A stretch of DNA of 64,000 nt from Porphyrobacter sp. CACIAM 03H1 (GTDB taxonomy: Bacteria > Pseudomonadota > Alphaproteobacteria > Sphingomonadales > Sphingomonadaceae), in NCBI RefSeq assembly GCF_002215495.1, contig NZ_CP021378.1, positions 2,232,764 to 2,296,763 on the forward strand. The letters run 5' to 3'. The notes under the pieces were generated by a model. It was given only the letters and a program-made list of their open reading frames with translations. It was not told where the DNA came from and did not search any database. The position numbers were made by a program, and so were the translations under genes. Every line of letters starts with the position of its first letter. Position 1 is the stretch's first letter. Shown one piece after another: positions 45,916 to 56,911 of the stretch.

Positions 45916-46118
45916 AAAAGGGGGCGGATCTTGCGATCCGCCCCCGCGACTTTCGTCGCCCTGTCCGGTCCTGTCCGTCCGGGTCGCAGAAGACGGACAA
46001 CACCAAACAAGCTCGTTACTGGAACACCCCCGAAAGGACCGCTCCGGACTGCTGCCATGAAGCACGGCGGCACGGATAAGTCCTAGCGGCCGGTTTCCTG
46101 AAAAACCGTGACCAACGG
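45916..46118 (-). ncRNA. Candidate structured small RNA, about 200 nt
   Basis: A 429-bp gene-free stretch separates hsp20 from the pyrG stop. On the minus strand it has, in order, a promoter-like pair, several stem-loops (GGCCGGTTT/AAACCG region at 46088-46120; GTCCGTC/GACGGAC at 45973-45998; GCGAC-GAAA-GTCGC at 45946-45959) and a strong terminator. No reading frame with a ribosome site is seen. It does not show the conserved elements of SRP RNA, RNase P RNA or tmRNA; a 6S-like rod is possible in size but not demonstrated. The alternative is a long pyrG 3' UTR. Confidence 0.45.
45920..45945 (-). terminator. Rho-independent terminator
   Basis: A perfect 11-bp stem, GGGGGCGGATC with GATCCGCCCCC and a 4-base loop; on the minus strand it is followed by TTTT. 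In the plus direction there is no T-run, so it mainly serves minus-strand transcripts (the candidate RNA or pyrG), although the stem also lies 31 bases after hsp20. Confidence 0.8.
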
Positions 46119-46124
46119 CCAGCG

Positions 46125-46153
46125 GTCTAATGCGGAATCGCAACAAGACGCAA
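46125..46153 (-). promoter_or_regulatory. Candidate promoter of the small RNA
   Basis: On the minus strand, TTGCGT and TTAGAC are separated by exactly 17 bases; the predicted start is near 46118. Confidence 0.4.
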
Positions 46154-46317
46154 GGGCAATCTGCACAGGTTGTAAGGATACGACACAGCCCATCAGGCCG
46201 GTGAAACAAAGGATTGCATCGGGCGTTCCGCCGCGATGAAAGGGCCCGCTACGCCCCTACCGCTAACGCGGTCCAATGGGCTTTTCGTCGCCCCCTGCCA
46301 AAATAGACAGGACGCTC

Positions 46318-47967
<1,650 letters not shown>

Positions 47968-48089
47968 TTAAGCAACAGGAGGGATTCGGGGCAAGCGAAT
48001 TGCGCCCCGCGCGGGGACGCCATCCACAGCGGTGTGGGGTGACCAGCGGTCAAACCGGGCGCAGCGGCGCGCGCCCGGCAGCAAGGGCG

Positions 48090-48470
48090 TTACTGCGCGC
48101 CCTCGCCTGTGGCTTCGGGTGCCGCGGGTGCCGGGGCCGGCTCGGCCGGCGCGGGGGCCGGGACCGGATCGGCGAGCAGATCGGGCGCTGCCGGTGCCGG
48201 AGCCGCGCGGTCCAGCGTGCTCGTCACCCCGCCGACCCGGCTTTCGCGCACCGCGAGACCGGCGAGCACGATCGAGAGCGCCACGAAGGCGACCGCCAGC
48301 CACTTGGTCGAACGGGTCAGGAAGTCCGCCGCCCCGCGCGCGCCGAAAGCGCCGCCCGGGCTGCCGCCGATGCCGAGCCCGCCGCCCTCGGAGCGCTGCA
48401 TCAGCACGACGCCGACCAGCGCGGCGGCCACGAGGGCCTGGATCACGGTGAGGAAGATGAACAGCGACAT
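48090..48470 (-). CDS. secG: Preprotein translocase subunit SecG
   Basis: 126 residues with the two SecG helices: FIFLTVIQALVAAALVGVVLM, then a glycine-rich loop (LMQRSEGGGLGIGGSPGGAFGARGAADFL), and a second helix around residue 75. A long Ala/Pro-rich tail follows, a feature of alphaproteobacterial SecG. Encoded between tpiA and pyrG on the same strand. Confidence 0.93.
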   Translation of the reverse strand: MSLFIFLTVIQALVAAALVGVVLMQRSEGGGLGIGGSPGGAFGARGAADFLTRSTKWLAVAFVALSIVLAGLAVRESRVGGVTSTLDRAAPAPAAPDLLADPVPAPAPAEPAPAPAAPEATGEGAQ

Positions 48471-48604
48471 GAAGACTTCTCGTGGCAGGGGCGATCAGGT
48501 CGCCCGGTTGCGGATGTTGCGCGCCATGTAGGCGCGAGACGCGCGCGCGGCAAGCCCGCCCGCAGGCAGCGCCCCCGCAGAGGGCGCGGCGCGCGGACGC
48601 CGCC

Positions 48605-49378
48605 TCAGTTCTCGAAGGGCTCGCTCGCGGCCAGCGCGATGCCCATGAAGCTGTCGGCGGTGAGGCTCGCGCCTCCGACCAGCGCCCCGCCGACTTCGGG
48701 CACGGCAAAGATTTCCGCGGCATTGTCCGGCTTGACCGAACCGCCGTAGAGGATGCGCACCTCCGCGCCCTGCTCCTCGCCCAGCAGCTCGACCAGCAGC
48801 GCGCGGATCGCGGCGTGCATCTCGGCGATGTCGTCGGTGGTGGCGGCATTGCCGGTGCCGATCGCCCAGATCGGCTCGTAGGCGACGGTGATGCGGTCGG
48901 CGATCTCGCCCGGGATCCGGTCGGCGGGCGGAAGCGAGGCCTTGAGCTGGCGCTTCACGAAAGCCACCGCCTTGCCCGAATCGCGGGTCTCGGCGCTCTC
49001 GCCGCAGCACATGATGATGCGCAGCCCCGCCGCCAGCGCGGCTTCGGCCTTGGCGCGCACCAGCGCATCGCTCTCGCCATGGTCCTGCCGCCGCTCGGAA
49101 TGGCCGAGGATCACGAACTTGGCGCCGGCATCGGCGATCATCGCCGCCGAGATGTCCCCGGTGTGCGCCCCGCCCTCGGCATGGTGGCAATCCTGCGCGC
49201 CGACCGCGATCTGCTCGGCCTCGCGGTGGATCGGGTGGATCAGCGTGTAAGGCGGCGCGAGCGCCACCTCGACCTTCATGTGACGCTGTGCCGCACGGTC
49301 GATCGCGCGCGCTTCGGACAGCATCGCGCGGGTGCCGTGCATCTTCCAGTTTCCGACGATATAGGGTCGGCGGGTCAT
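48605..49378 (-). CDS. tpiA: Triose-phosphate isomerase
   Basis: Interconverts DHAP and glyceraldehyde-3-phosphate. 257 residues with the active-site GNWKMHG (Asn/Lys), the electrophilic His in LGHSERR, the catalytic Glu in AYEPIWAIGTG, and the phosphate-binding ILYGGSVKPDN. The ATG matches the standard N-terminus; a longer frame exists upstream but overlaps the promoter region. Confidence 0.96.
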   Translation of the reverse strand: MTRRPYIVGNWKMHGTRAMLSEARAIDRAAQRHMKVEVALAPPYTLIHPIHREAEQIAVGAQDCHHAEGGAHTGDISAAMIADAGAKFVILGHSERRQDHGESDALVRAKAEAALAAGLRIIMCCGESAETRDSGKAVAFVKRQLKASLPPADRIPGEIADRITVAYEPIWAIGTGNAATTDDIAEMHAAIRALLVELLGEEQGAEVRILYGGSVKPDNAAEIFAVPEVGGALVGGASLTADSFMGIALAASEPFEN

Positions 49379-49466
49379 GATCTGCCTTTGCACTTCTATA
49401 TTATTGAGAGGGATAGGCCCGGCGGGTCGTGATTCTGTGTTCTGCTGTAGAGCGCCGGGGCCGCGT

Positions 49467-49495
49467 CCGCTAGCCGAGGAAGCCCCACTAGTCAA
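49467..49495 (-). promoter_or_regulatory. Candidate sigma-70 promoter for tpiA
   Basis: On the minus strand, TTGACT and TAGCGG are separated by 17 bases, giving a leader of about 80 nt for tpiA-secG-pyrG. Pattern match only; the -10 is weak. Confidence 0.4.
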
Positions 49496-49627
49496 AAGGC
49501 GCTGACACCTGTTGCCGCGCAGTCGCAGGGCCTCTAAAGCGCGCGGTGCGTCGCGGCGGTTCCCGCGATGCGTGCCCGAGACATCCCGGCCCTACCCGGC
49601 CGGCCCCGGATGGGATCCGTAACGCCG

Positions 49628-51562
49628 ATGATTTCCTTCTTCCGCCGCTTTTTCGCCTCGAAGATCGGTCTGCCGATCGTTCTGGCCTTCCTTGCGCTCA
49701 TGGCGCTGGCCTTTGCGGCCTCGGACATCACCGGCAGCACCTTCGGCGGCGTGTCGGGCGGCGACCGTCTGGCGGTAGTGGGGGGCGAGGGGATCCCGAT
49801 CTCCGAACTGCCGGTGGCGGCAAACGCCGCGCTCGACCAGGTGCGCGCGCAGAACCCCACCCTGACCATGCCCGAATTCGTCGCCGAGGGCGGACTCGAC
49901 GAGGTGATCGACCAGCTGATCGACCGCTTTGCCGTGGGCGAATACGGCCGCCGCTATGGCCTGCGCGCGGGCGAGAATCTCGTGAACAGCGAGATCCTCA
50001 AGATCCCCGCCTTCCAGGGCGTGACCGGCAATTTCGACGAACAGACCTACCTCGCCGCACTGCGCTCGCGGAACCTGAGCGATGCGACCTTCCGCCGCGA
50101 CCTGCAGGACGGCCTGCTCGAACAGCAGTTGCTCCGCTCGGCAGTGGCCGCGCCGCAGCTGCCAGAGAAGATCGCCCGCCAATATGCCGCGCTGGTGCTG
50201 GAAAAGCGCAAGGGCGAGATCGCGCTGATCCCCTCGGCCGCCTTCGCGCCGGCGGGCAATCCGTCCGACGCGCAGCTTACCGCGTGGTACAAGGACAACC
50301 GCACCCAGTTCATCCGTCCCGAACGCCGCACCCTGCGCTTCGCGGTGTTCGGTGCCGACACGCTCAAGGTCAACGCCACTCCGACCGCCGCCGAGATCGC
50401 GGAACGCTACAAGCGCGACGCGGCCAAGTATGCGGCAAGCGAGAAGCGCGCGGTGACGAGCTTCGTCGTCCCCACCCAGGACGCCGCCAAGGCGCTCGCC
50501 GCGCGCATCGCCGGCGGCGCCTCGCTCGAAGCCGTCGCCCGCGAGGCGGGCTTCACCGCCTCGTCCTCCGAGGCGCGCGAGCGCGAGGCGATGGCGGGGG
50601 CGACCAGCTTCGCCTTCGCGCAAGCCGCGTTCAAGGCCGCGCAGGGCGGCGTGATCGAACCGGCACAGGGCACGCTCGGATGGTATGTCGCGCGCGTCGA
50701 CCGGATCGAGCGCACCCCCGCCCGCAGCCTCGCCCAGGCGACGCCCGAGATCACCGAGCAGCTGGCGGGCGAGAAACGCGTTGCCGCGATCGCCGATCTC
50801 GTCGCCGAGATCGAAGGCGAGGTCGACGGCGGCACAGCGCTCGCCGAGGTCGCCAAGGCCTATGGCCTCAAGGTCGAGACCACCCCCGCCCTGCTCGCCA
50901 ACGGCCGCGCTTTCGGAAAGCCCGAGGTGCAGATCGTGCCGCAGCTCGCGCCGGTGCTCCAGACCGCCTTCCAGATGGAGGAGAGCGAGCCGCAGCTCGC
51001 CGAGGTGGTGCCGGGCGAACAGTTCGTGATCTTCGAGGTCGCGCGGGTCGAGGAAGCCAGCGCCCCGCCGCTCGCCGAGGTCAGGGACGCCGCAATAGCC
51101 GGATGGAAGCGGGCGCAGGGTGCAATTCTCGCCAAGCAGGCGGCCGAGCGCATCCTCGCCAAGGTGCGCGGCGGCACCCCTCTCGCCGCAGCGATGGCGG
51201 CCGAGAACAAGCCTGGCTTCGAGCGCGAGGTGATCGATCTCGAGCGCCGCCAGCTGCTCGCCCAGCAGCGCGGTCGCATCGCCCCGCCGCTGGTCCTGAT
51301 GTTCAGCATGGCCGAGGGCACCGCCAAGACACTCGAGGCGCCGCGCAACATCGGCTGGTACATCGTCGATCTGGAGGACATCAGCACCCTCCCGCTCGAC
51401 CAGGAAGGCCAGATGATCGCCCAGACCCGCCAGCAGCTCGGCCAGACCCTGTCCGAGGAGTATCGCAGCCAGGCGACCGCCGCGATGCGCAAGGAGCTCG
51501 GCGTCACCCGCAACGACAACGCCATCGCCGCCGTGCGCCGGCAGCTGGTCGGCGAGCAGTGA
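49628..51562 (+). CDS. PpiD-type periplasmic peptidyl-prolyl isomerase/chaperone
   Basis: 644 residues, inner-membrane anchored by an N-terminal helix (IGLPIVLAFLALMALAFAAS) and otherwise periplasmic. A SurA-N-like helical domain occupies about 50-230. A weakly conserved parvulin domain follows (about 240-390, with the AFAQAAFKAAQGGVIEPAQG segment), and then a C-terminal helical region. It assists folding of proteins leaving the Sec channel. The ATG chosen leaves a short FFRRFFASK basic start before the helix. It overlaps the trpE start, a gene pair often seen in alphaproteobacteria. Confidence 0.9.
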   Translation: MISFFRRFFASKIGLPIVLAFLALMALAFAASDITGSTFGGVSGGDRLAVVGGEGIPISELPVAANAALDQVRAQNPTLTMPEFVAEGGLDEVIDQLIDRFAVGEYGRRYGLRAGENLVNSEILKIPAFQGVTGNFDEQTYLAALRSRNLSDATFRRDLQDGLLEQQLLRSAVAAPQLPEKIARQYAALVLEKRKGEIALIPSAAFAPAGNPSDAQLTAWYKDNRTQFIRPERRTLRFAVFGADTLKVNATPTAAEIAERYKRDAAKYAASEKRAVTSFVVPTQDAAKALAARIAGGASLEAVAREAGFTASSSEAREREAMAGATSFAFAQAAFKAAQGGVIEPAQGTLGWYVARVDRIERTPARSLAQATPEITEQLAGEKRVAAIADLVAEIEGEVDGGTALAEVAKAYGLKVETTPALLANGRAFGKPEVQIVPQLAPVLQTAFQMEESEPQLAEVVPGEQFVIFEVARVEEASAPPLAEVRDAAIAGWKRAQGAILAKQAAERILAKVRGGTPLAAAMAAENKPGFEREVIDLERRQLLAQQRGRIAPPLVLMFSMAEGTAKTLEAPRNIGWYIVDLEDISTLPLDQEGQMIAQTRQQLGQTLSEEYRSQATAAMRKELGVTRNDNAIAAVRRQLVGEQ

Positions 51563-53106
51563 GCCCAAGCGACCGCTTCGTGATACCGACTGCCGCAGGC
51601 CTGCCCGAGAACGCCGCTGCCGCCACCGCTTCGCTGGCGCAGGGACGCCCTGCGCTGGTGTGGCGGCGCATCATCGCCGACAGCGACACGCCGGTCGGCG
51701 CGGCGCGGCGGCTGATCGTGCCGGGGCGCGGCGACTTCCTGCTCGAGAGTGTCGAGGGCGGCGAGGTGCGCGGGCGCTACAGCCTGCTCGGGCTCGATCC
51801 TGATCTGGTGTTCCGGGCCGAGGGCGCGCGCGCGGCGATCAACCGCGAATGGCGCACCGACCGCGAAGCCTTCGCGCCGCTCGCGGACGATGCACTGGCC
51901 GAGTTGCGCGCGCTTGCCGCCGCCTGCCGCATCGATCCCGTGCCAGAGGGCCTGCCCCCGGCACTCGCCTGCCTCGTCGGCTATTTCGGCTACGAGACCA
52001 TCGGCCTCGTCGAAACCCTGCCGCGCGCGCCCAAGAGCGCGCTCGACCTGCCCGACATGCTGTTCGTGCGCCCGACGGTGATCCTCGTCTTCGACCGCCT
52101 CAGCGACGCGCTCTTCGCCATAGCCCCGATCTGGGAGGCCGCCGATCCCGAGGCCGCCGTCACCCGCGCGGGCGAGCGAATCGATGCCACGCTGAGCCTG
52201 CTCGCGCAGGCCGCCCCGGCCCGCGAGAGCGATGCCCTGCCCGAAAGCCTGCCCGACCTTGCCCCGGTGATCGCGCCCGAGGACTACAAGGCGATGGCGC
52301 TGGCCGCCAAGGAATACATCGTCGCGGGCGACATCTTCCAGGTGGTGCTCGCCCAGCGTTTCACCTGCCCCTTCACCCTCCCCCCGCTGGCGCTCTACCG
52401 CGCATTGCGAAGGGTGAACCCCTCGCCCTTCCTCTATTTCCTGGACCTCCCCGGCTTCGCGCTGGTCGGCTCGTCGCCCGAGATCCTCGTGCGCGTGCGT
52501 GACGACGAGGTGACGATCCGCCCGATCGCCGGCACCCGGCCGCGCGGGAAGACGCGCGAGGAGGACGAGGCCAACGAGGCCTCGCTGCTCGCCGATCCCA
52601 AGGAACGGGCCGAGCACCTGATGCTGCTCGATCTCGGCCGCAACGACGTGGGGCGCGTGGCAGCGGCGGGAACCGTCGAGGTCACCGACAGCTTCACCAT
52701 CGAACGCTACAGCCACGTCATGCACATCGTCAGCAACGTGATAGGTCAGCTGGACGGATCGAGGGACGCGCTCGACGCGCTGTTCGCGGGCTTCCCGGCG
52801 GGCACCGTCTCGGGCGCACCAAAGATCCGTGCCTGCGAGATCATCGCCGAACTCGAACCCGAGACCCGCGGCGCCTATGCCGGGGGCGTCGGCTATTTCG
52901 CGCCCGACGGCAGCCTCGATTCGTGCATCGTCCTGCGCACGGCGGTTGTGAAGGATGGGGTGATGCACGTGCAGGCCGGGGCTGGGATCGTTGCCGACAG
53001 CGACCCCGACTACGAACTCGCCGAATGCCGCGCCAAGGCGGGCGCCCTGATCGCCGCCGCACGCGAGGCGGTGCGCGTCGCGGGCGAGCCGGGATACGGC
53101 CAATGA
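51559..53106 (+). CDS. trpE: Anthranilate synthase component I
   Basis: Converts chorismate to anthranilate with TrpG. 515 residues from a GTG overlapping the ppiD stop by four bases. The frame stays open upstream through the whole of ppiD, but that is a shadow. The N-terminal part carries the feedback-type LLES element (FLLESVEGGEVRGRYS) for tryptophan binding, and the C-terminal chorismate-binding domain has RPIAGTRPRGKT, the LDLGRNDVGRVA region, FPAGTVSGAPKIRA and QAGAGIVADSDP. Confidence 0.96.
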   Translation: MSPSDRFVIPTAAGLPENAAAATASLAQGRPALVWRRIIADSDTPVGAARRLIVPGRGDFLLESVEGGEVRGRYSLLGLDPDLVFRAEGARAAINREWRTDREAFAPLADDALAELRALAAACRIDPVPEGLPPALACLVGYFGYETIGLVETLPRAPKSALDLPDMLFVRPTVILVFDRLSDALFAIAPIWEAADPEAAVTRAGERIDATLSLLAQAAPARESDALPESLPDLAPVIAPEDYKAMALAAKEYIVAGDIFQVVLAQRFTCPFTLPPLALYRALRRVNPSPFLYFLDLPGFALVGSSPEILVRVRDDEVTIRPIAGTRPRGKTREEDEANEASLLADPKERAEHLMLLDLGRNDVGRVAAAGTVEVTDSFTIERYSHVMHIVSNVIGQLDGSRDALDALFAGFPAGTVSGAPKIRACEIIAELEPETRGAYAGGVGYFAPDGSLDSCIVLRTAVVKDGVMHVQAGAGIVADSDPDYELAECRAKAGALIAAAREAVRVAGEPGYGQ

Positions 53107-53960
53107 GGCGCGTTTTCCTCGCGGCGCTGCTGCCGCTCGCATGTCTCGCCGCCTGCTCCGAAGCCCCCGAGGGCGAGGCTCTGGTGCGTGTCAATCTCGA
53201 TGGCTCCGAGGTCGAGGAAACCGCCGCCCCCGATCCGGCCGCGACCGCGACCGAGCCCGCGGTGCCCTCGGCCTGCAAGAGCGTCACCTTCGAGGGCGTC
53301 CCCCTCACCCACTGCATCGCCGATCCCGCGCAGCACCGCATCCAGATGGCGAATGTGGGGCCGGACAAGCAGCCCTTCGCCTCGCTTTCCGCCTTCGCCG
53401 CCAGCGTCGATCCGGCAACCATCGCCTTCGCCATGAACGGCGGGATGTACGGCGATGACCTCAAGCCCATCGGCTACTACGTCCAGAACGGCGAGCGCCT
53501 GGCGGAACTCAACCGCGAGACCGGCGAGGGCAATTTCTACATGAAGCCCAACGGCGTGTTCTTCGGCTCGGGCGGAAGCTGGCGCGTGCTGGGGAGCAAC
53601 ACCTTCTTCAACACCGTGGGCGACCGGCCCGAATTCGGCACCCAGTCGGGCCCGCTGCTGCTCGACGGCGGCAAGCTCCACCCCGATATTCAGGACGACG
53701 GGCCCTCCAAGGCGATCCGCAACGGCGTGGGCGTGGACGCGGGCGGCAAGGCGCATTTCGTGATCGCCGATGCGCCGGTGAGCTTCGGCCAGCTCGCCCG
53801 CTATTTCCGCGACGAACTGAAGGTCGCCAATGCGCTCTATCTCGACGGGCAGGTGTCCTCCCTGTGGGACCCGGCGACCGGCCGCATGGACAAGGGCCGC
53901 GTCGGGCCGATCATCGTGGTGACGAAGCGGTCAGAGAAGGCAGGGGCGGCAAGCGAATGA
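53103..53960 (+). CDS. Phosphodiester glycosidase family lipoprotein (NAGPA/DUF2233)
   Basis: 285 residues. The signal peptide ends in the lipobox-like LACLAAC, so it is probably lipid-anchored. The C-terminal part (about 60-275) matches the NAGPA/DUF2233 fold, with [36 protein letters not shown] and [11 protein letters not shown]. Relatives cleave phosphodiester-linked sugars. It overlaps trpE and trpG by four bases at both ends and is thus translationally embedded in the trp operon. A role in tryptophan synthesis is not suggested by the domain. Confidence 0.87.
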   Translation: MRRVFLAALLPLACLAACSEAPEGEALVRVNLDGSEVEETAAPDPAATATEPAVPSACKSVTFEGVPLTHCIADPAQHRIQMANVGPDKQPFASLSAFAASVDPATIAFAMNGGMYGDDLKPIGYYVQNGERLAELNRETGEGNFYMKPNGVFFGSGGSWRVLGSNTFFNTVGDRPEFGTQSGPLLLDGGKLHPDIQDDGPSKAIRNGVGVDAGGKAHFVIADAPVSFGQLARYFRDELKVANALYLDGQVSSLWDPATGRMDKGRVGPIIVVTKRSEKAGAASE

Positions 53961-54568
53961 TCCTCGTCATCGACAATTACGACAGCTTCACCTTCAACCT
54001 TGTCCATTACCTGATGGAGCTGGGCGCCGAGGTGCGGGTGGAGCGCAACGACGCCCTCACCGCCGCCGAGGCGCTGCGGACCAATGCTTCCGGATTCCTG
54101 ATTTCGCCCGGCCCCTGCACGCCCAACGAGGCCGGGATCAGCCTCGATCTGGTCGCGGCCTGCGCGGATGCGGGCAAGCCCCTGATGGGCGTGTGCCTCG
54201 GGCATCAGGCGATCGGCCAGCATTTCGGCGGCACGGTGCAGCGCGGCGGCTTGATGCACGGCAAGACCTCGCCTGTGACGCATGACGGGTCGGGGGTGTT
54301 CGCCGGGCTCCCCTCGCCCTTCACCGCCACACGCTATCACAGCCTCGAGGTGGTGAACGTGCCCGAGGCGCTCGTCGCCAACGCCCATGCCGAAACGCCG
54401 GGCGCCGATCACCCCTCCGTGATGGGTTTCCGCCACGCCGAGCTGCCGATCCATTCGGTGCAGTTCCACCCCGAGAGCATCGCCACAGAGCACGGCCATG
54501 CGCTGCTCGCCAACTTCGTGCGGCTGTGCGGGCTGGAGCCGGTACTGCCCGAAAGGCTGCGCGCATGA
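53957..54568 (+). CDS. trpG: Anthranilate synthase component II (glutamine amidotransferase)
   Basis: 203 residues, class I glutaminase delivering ammonia to Trp[19 protein letters not shown] at the N-terminus, [11 protein letters not shown], the nucleophile Cys in [11 protein letters not shown], and the His/Glu in [12 protein letters not shown]. The ATG overlaps the lipoprotein stop; its own stop overlaps trpD. Could in principle also serve folate synthesis as PabA, but the operon favours trp. Confidence 0.96.
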   Translation: MILVIDNYDSFTFNLVHYLMELGAEVRVERNDALTAAEALRTNASGFLISPGPCTPNEAGISLDLVAACADAGKPLMGVCLGHQAIGQHFGGTVQRGGLMHGKTSPVTHDGSGVFAGLPSPFTATRYHSLEVVNVPEALVANAHAETPGADHPSVMGFRHAELPIHSVQFHPESIATEHGHALLANFVRLCGLEPVLPERLRA

Positions 54569-55557
54569 GCCTGCTGCCCGACATCGCCACCCCCCTGAGC
54601 GAGGCCGAGGCCGAGGCCGCCTTCGGCACCCTGCTCGACGGGGCGCCGTCGGAGGAGGAGATCGCGGACTTCCTCGTTGCCCTCTCGGCGCGCGGCGAGA
54701 CCGCCGACGAGATCGCGGGCGCGGCGCGGGCGCTGCGGGCGCGGCTCATCCCCATCGCCTCGCCCGAGGGCGCGATCGATGTCTGCGGGACGGGGGGCGA
54801 CGGGCACCACACCCTGAACGTCTCGACCGCGGTCAGCCTCGTGGTCGCGGCCTGCGGCGTGCCGGTCGCCAAGCACGGCAACCGCGCGGCCTCATCCAAG
54901 GCAGGGGCGGCGGACACATTGGAAGCCCTCGGGCTCGACATGGACGCGGCCGGACGCACGGCGGAGAAGACGCTCGCCGAGATCGGCATCTGCTTTCTCT
55001 TCGCGAAGAACCACCACCCCGCGATGGCGCGCATCCAGCCCATCCGCGTGAAGATCGGCCAGCGCACGATCTTCAACCTGATGGGCCCGCTGTCGAACCC
55101 GGCGAAGGTCAGGAGCCAGCTCATCGGCATCGCCCGGCCCGCCTATGTCCCCATCTATGCCGGTGCGATGGCGCGGCTCGGCACAGGGCGTTCGCTGATC
55201 GTCTCGGGGGACGAGGGGCTGGACGAGCTGAGCCTCGCGGGCGGCAACGAGGTCGCGGTGGTGACGGGGCACGGCTTCACCATGGAGCGCGTGGATGCCT
55301 CGGCCGCCGGTCTGCCCCATGCGCCGATCGAGGCGATCCGGGGCGACGATGCGCGGCACAACGCCGCCGCGCTCAGGGCGCTGCTGATGGGCACCCCCGG
55401 CCCCTATCGCGATGCGGTGCTGTTCAACGCCGCGGGCGCGCTGACGGTCGCGGGACGCGGCGAAAGCTGGCCGGAGCGGGCGGCCATGGCCGCCGAGGCG
55501 ATCGATTCGGGCGCGGCCCTGGCCTTGCTCGAACGCTGGATTGCTTTAGCGAAGTGA
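54565..55557 (+). CDS. trpD: Anthranilate phosphoribosyltransferase
   Basis: 330 residues. PRPP-binding [17 protein letters not shown], then [15 protein letters not shown] with the anthranilate-site residues, and [10 protein letters not shown]. The four-base overlap with trpG shows translational coupling. Full family length. Confidence 0.96.
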   Translation: MSLLPDIATPLSEAEAEAAFGTLLDGAPSEEEIADFLVALSARGETADEIAGAARALRARLIPIASPEGAIDVCGTGGDGHHTLNVSTAVSLVVAACGVPVAKHGNRAASSKAGAADTLEALGLDMDAAGRTAEKTLAEIGICFLFAKNHHPAMARIQPIRVKIGQRTIFNLMGPLSNPAKVRSQLIGIARPAYVPIYAGAMARLGTGRSLIVSGDEGLDELSLAGGNEVAVVTGHGFTMERVDASAAGLPHAPIEAIRGDDARHNAAALRALLMGTPGPYRDAVLFNAAGALTVAGRGESWPERAAMAAEAIDSGAALALLERWIALAK

Positions 55558-55561
55558 GACG

Positions 55562-56353
55562 ATGAACAAGCTCGAGGAAATCTGCGCCGCCAAGCGCGAG
55601 ATCGTCGCCGCCCGCAAGCTGGCGATCAGCGACGACCAGCTCGCCCGCGCCGCGCGCATCCAGACCGCCCCACGCGGGTTCGAGGCCGCCCTGCGCGCGC
55701 GCGCGGCCTCGGGATTCGCCCTCATCGCCGAGATCAAGAAGGCCAGCCCCTCCAAGGGCCTGATCCGCGCCGACTTCCGCCCGGCCGAGCACGCCGCCGC
55801 CTACGAGGCGGGCGGGGCGGCCTGCCTCTCGGTGCTGACCGACGCGCCCTATTTCCAGGGCCACGAGGATTACCTGATCGAAGCCCGCAGCGCCTGTGCC
55901 CTCCCCGTCCTGCGCAAGGACTTCATGGTCGATCCCTGGCAGTGCCTCGAGGCGCGCGCGATCGGGGCCGATGCGATCCTGATCATCGTCGCCGCGCTGG
56001 ACGATACCCTCATGGCCGAGATCGAGGCCGCCGCCCGCGAACTGGGGATGGACGTGCTGGTCGAGGTCCATGACGAGGCCGAGCTCGAGCGCGCCGCCCG
56101 CGTGCTGCAATCGCGCCTGATCGGGGTCAACAACCGCGACCTCAAAACTTTCACCACCTCGCTCGCCGTCACCGAGCGTCTCGCTCCGCTGATGCCCGAG
56201 GGCACGCTGATAGTGGGCGAGAGCGGCATCAACACCCACGCGGACCTCACGCGTCTGGCCGCGTCGGGCGTGCGCACCTTCCTCGTCGGCGAGAGCCTGA
56301 TGCGCGCTGACGATATCGCCAGTGCCACCCGCGCCCTGCTCGGGGCAGAGTAG
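55562..56353 (+). CDS. trpC: Indole-3-glycerol phosphate synthase
   Basis: 263 residues, TIM barrel closing the indole ring. Signature residues include the catalytic Lys in [44 protein letters not shown] and ESGINT. Separate from TrpF. It starts four bases after trpD; after it the operon is interrupted by a palindromic repeat. Confidence 0.97.
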   Translation: MNKLEEICAAKREIVAARKLAISDDQLARAARIQTAPRGFEAALRARAASGFALIAEIKKASPSKGLIRADFRPAEHAAAYEAGGAACLSVLTDAPYFQGHEDYLIEARSACALPVLRKDFMVDPWQCLEARAIGADAILIIVAALDDTLMAEIEAAARELGMDVLVEVHDEAELERAARVLQSRLIGVNNRDLKTFTTSLAVTERLAPLMPEGTLIVGESGINTHADLTRLAASGVRTFLVGESLMRADDIASATRALLGAE

Positions 56354-56360
56354 CAAGGGC

Positions 56361-56425
56361 CCGTTCGTGTCGAGCGCAGTCGAGACACCGGTCTTGAGCC
56401 TCTCGACTTCGCTCGAGGCGAACGG
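56361..56425. repeat. REP-like long inverted repeat between trpC and moaC
   Basis: Two imperfect arms of about 27 bases, one starting CCGTTCGTGTCGAGCG and the other, in reverse, CCGTTCGCCTCGAGCG, differ at five positions and can fold into a long hairpin with an 11-base loop. GTCGAGCG-AGTCGAG palindromes of this kind are recurrent extragenic repeats in sphingomonads (recalled, not checked). It fills the whole 84-base gap and may attenuate transcription or protect the 3' end of the trp message. Confidence 0.75.
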
Positions 56426-56437
56426 TTAGGGAGGCCC

Positions 56438-56911
56438 ATGACCAGACTCACCCACCTCGACGAAAGCGGCGCGGCGCACATGGTCGATGTCGGCGGCAAG
56501 CCCGCCACCGCCCGCCGCGCGGTCGCCGAGGGGCGGATCGCGATGCGGCCCGAAACCCTCGCCGCGATCCGCGCCGGCAATGCCCCCAAGGGCGACGTTC
56601 TGGGCACCGCGCGCATCGCCGGGATCATGGCCGCCAAGCGCACCGGCGAGCTGATCCCGCTGTGCCACCCGCTCGGGCTCGAGGCGGTGAACATCGAATT
56701 CGATTACGAGGAAAGCGCCATCCGCGCCGTCGCCACCGCCTCTCTCACGGGCAAGACCGGGGTCGAAATGGAAGCGATGACAGCCGTTTCCATCGCACTC
56801 CTCACAATCTACGACATGGCCAAGGCGCTCGACAAGGGGATGGTGATCTCCGCCGTGCGCCTGATCGCCAAGTCCGGCGGCAAGTCGGGCGACTGGACCG
56901 CGCCCGAATGA
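56438..56911 (+). CDS. moaC: Cyclic pyranopterin monophosphate synthase
   Basis: Molybdenum-cofactor biosynthesis, converting the cyclic GTP-derived intermediate to cPMP with MoaA. 157 residues with [27 protein letters not shown] and [20 protein letters not shown], and the catalytic Lys in [13 protein letters not shown]. An AGGGAGGCCC site precedes the ATG, and its stop overlaps moeA. Confidence 0.97.
   Translation: MTRLTHLDESGAAHMVDVGGKPATARRAVAEGRIAMRPETLAAIRAGNAPKGDVLGTARIAGIMAAKRTGELIPLCHPLGLEAVNIEFDYEESAIRAVATASLTGKTGVEMEAMTAVSIALLTIYDMAKALDKGMVISAVRLIAKSGGKSGDWTAPE

Noticed and set aside
49546..53106. A single 1186-codon open frame covering ppiD and trpE
   Set aside because: The first two thirds are another frame of ppiD, Arg/Gly-rich without any domain. 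trpE starts at a GTG overlapping the ppiD stop.
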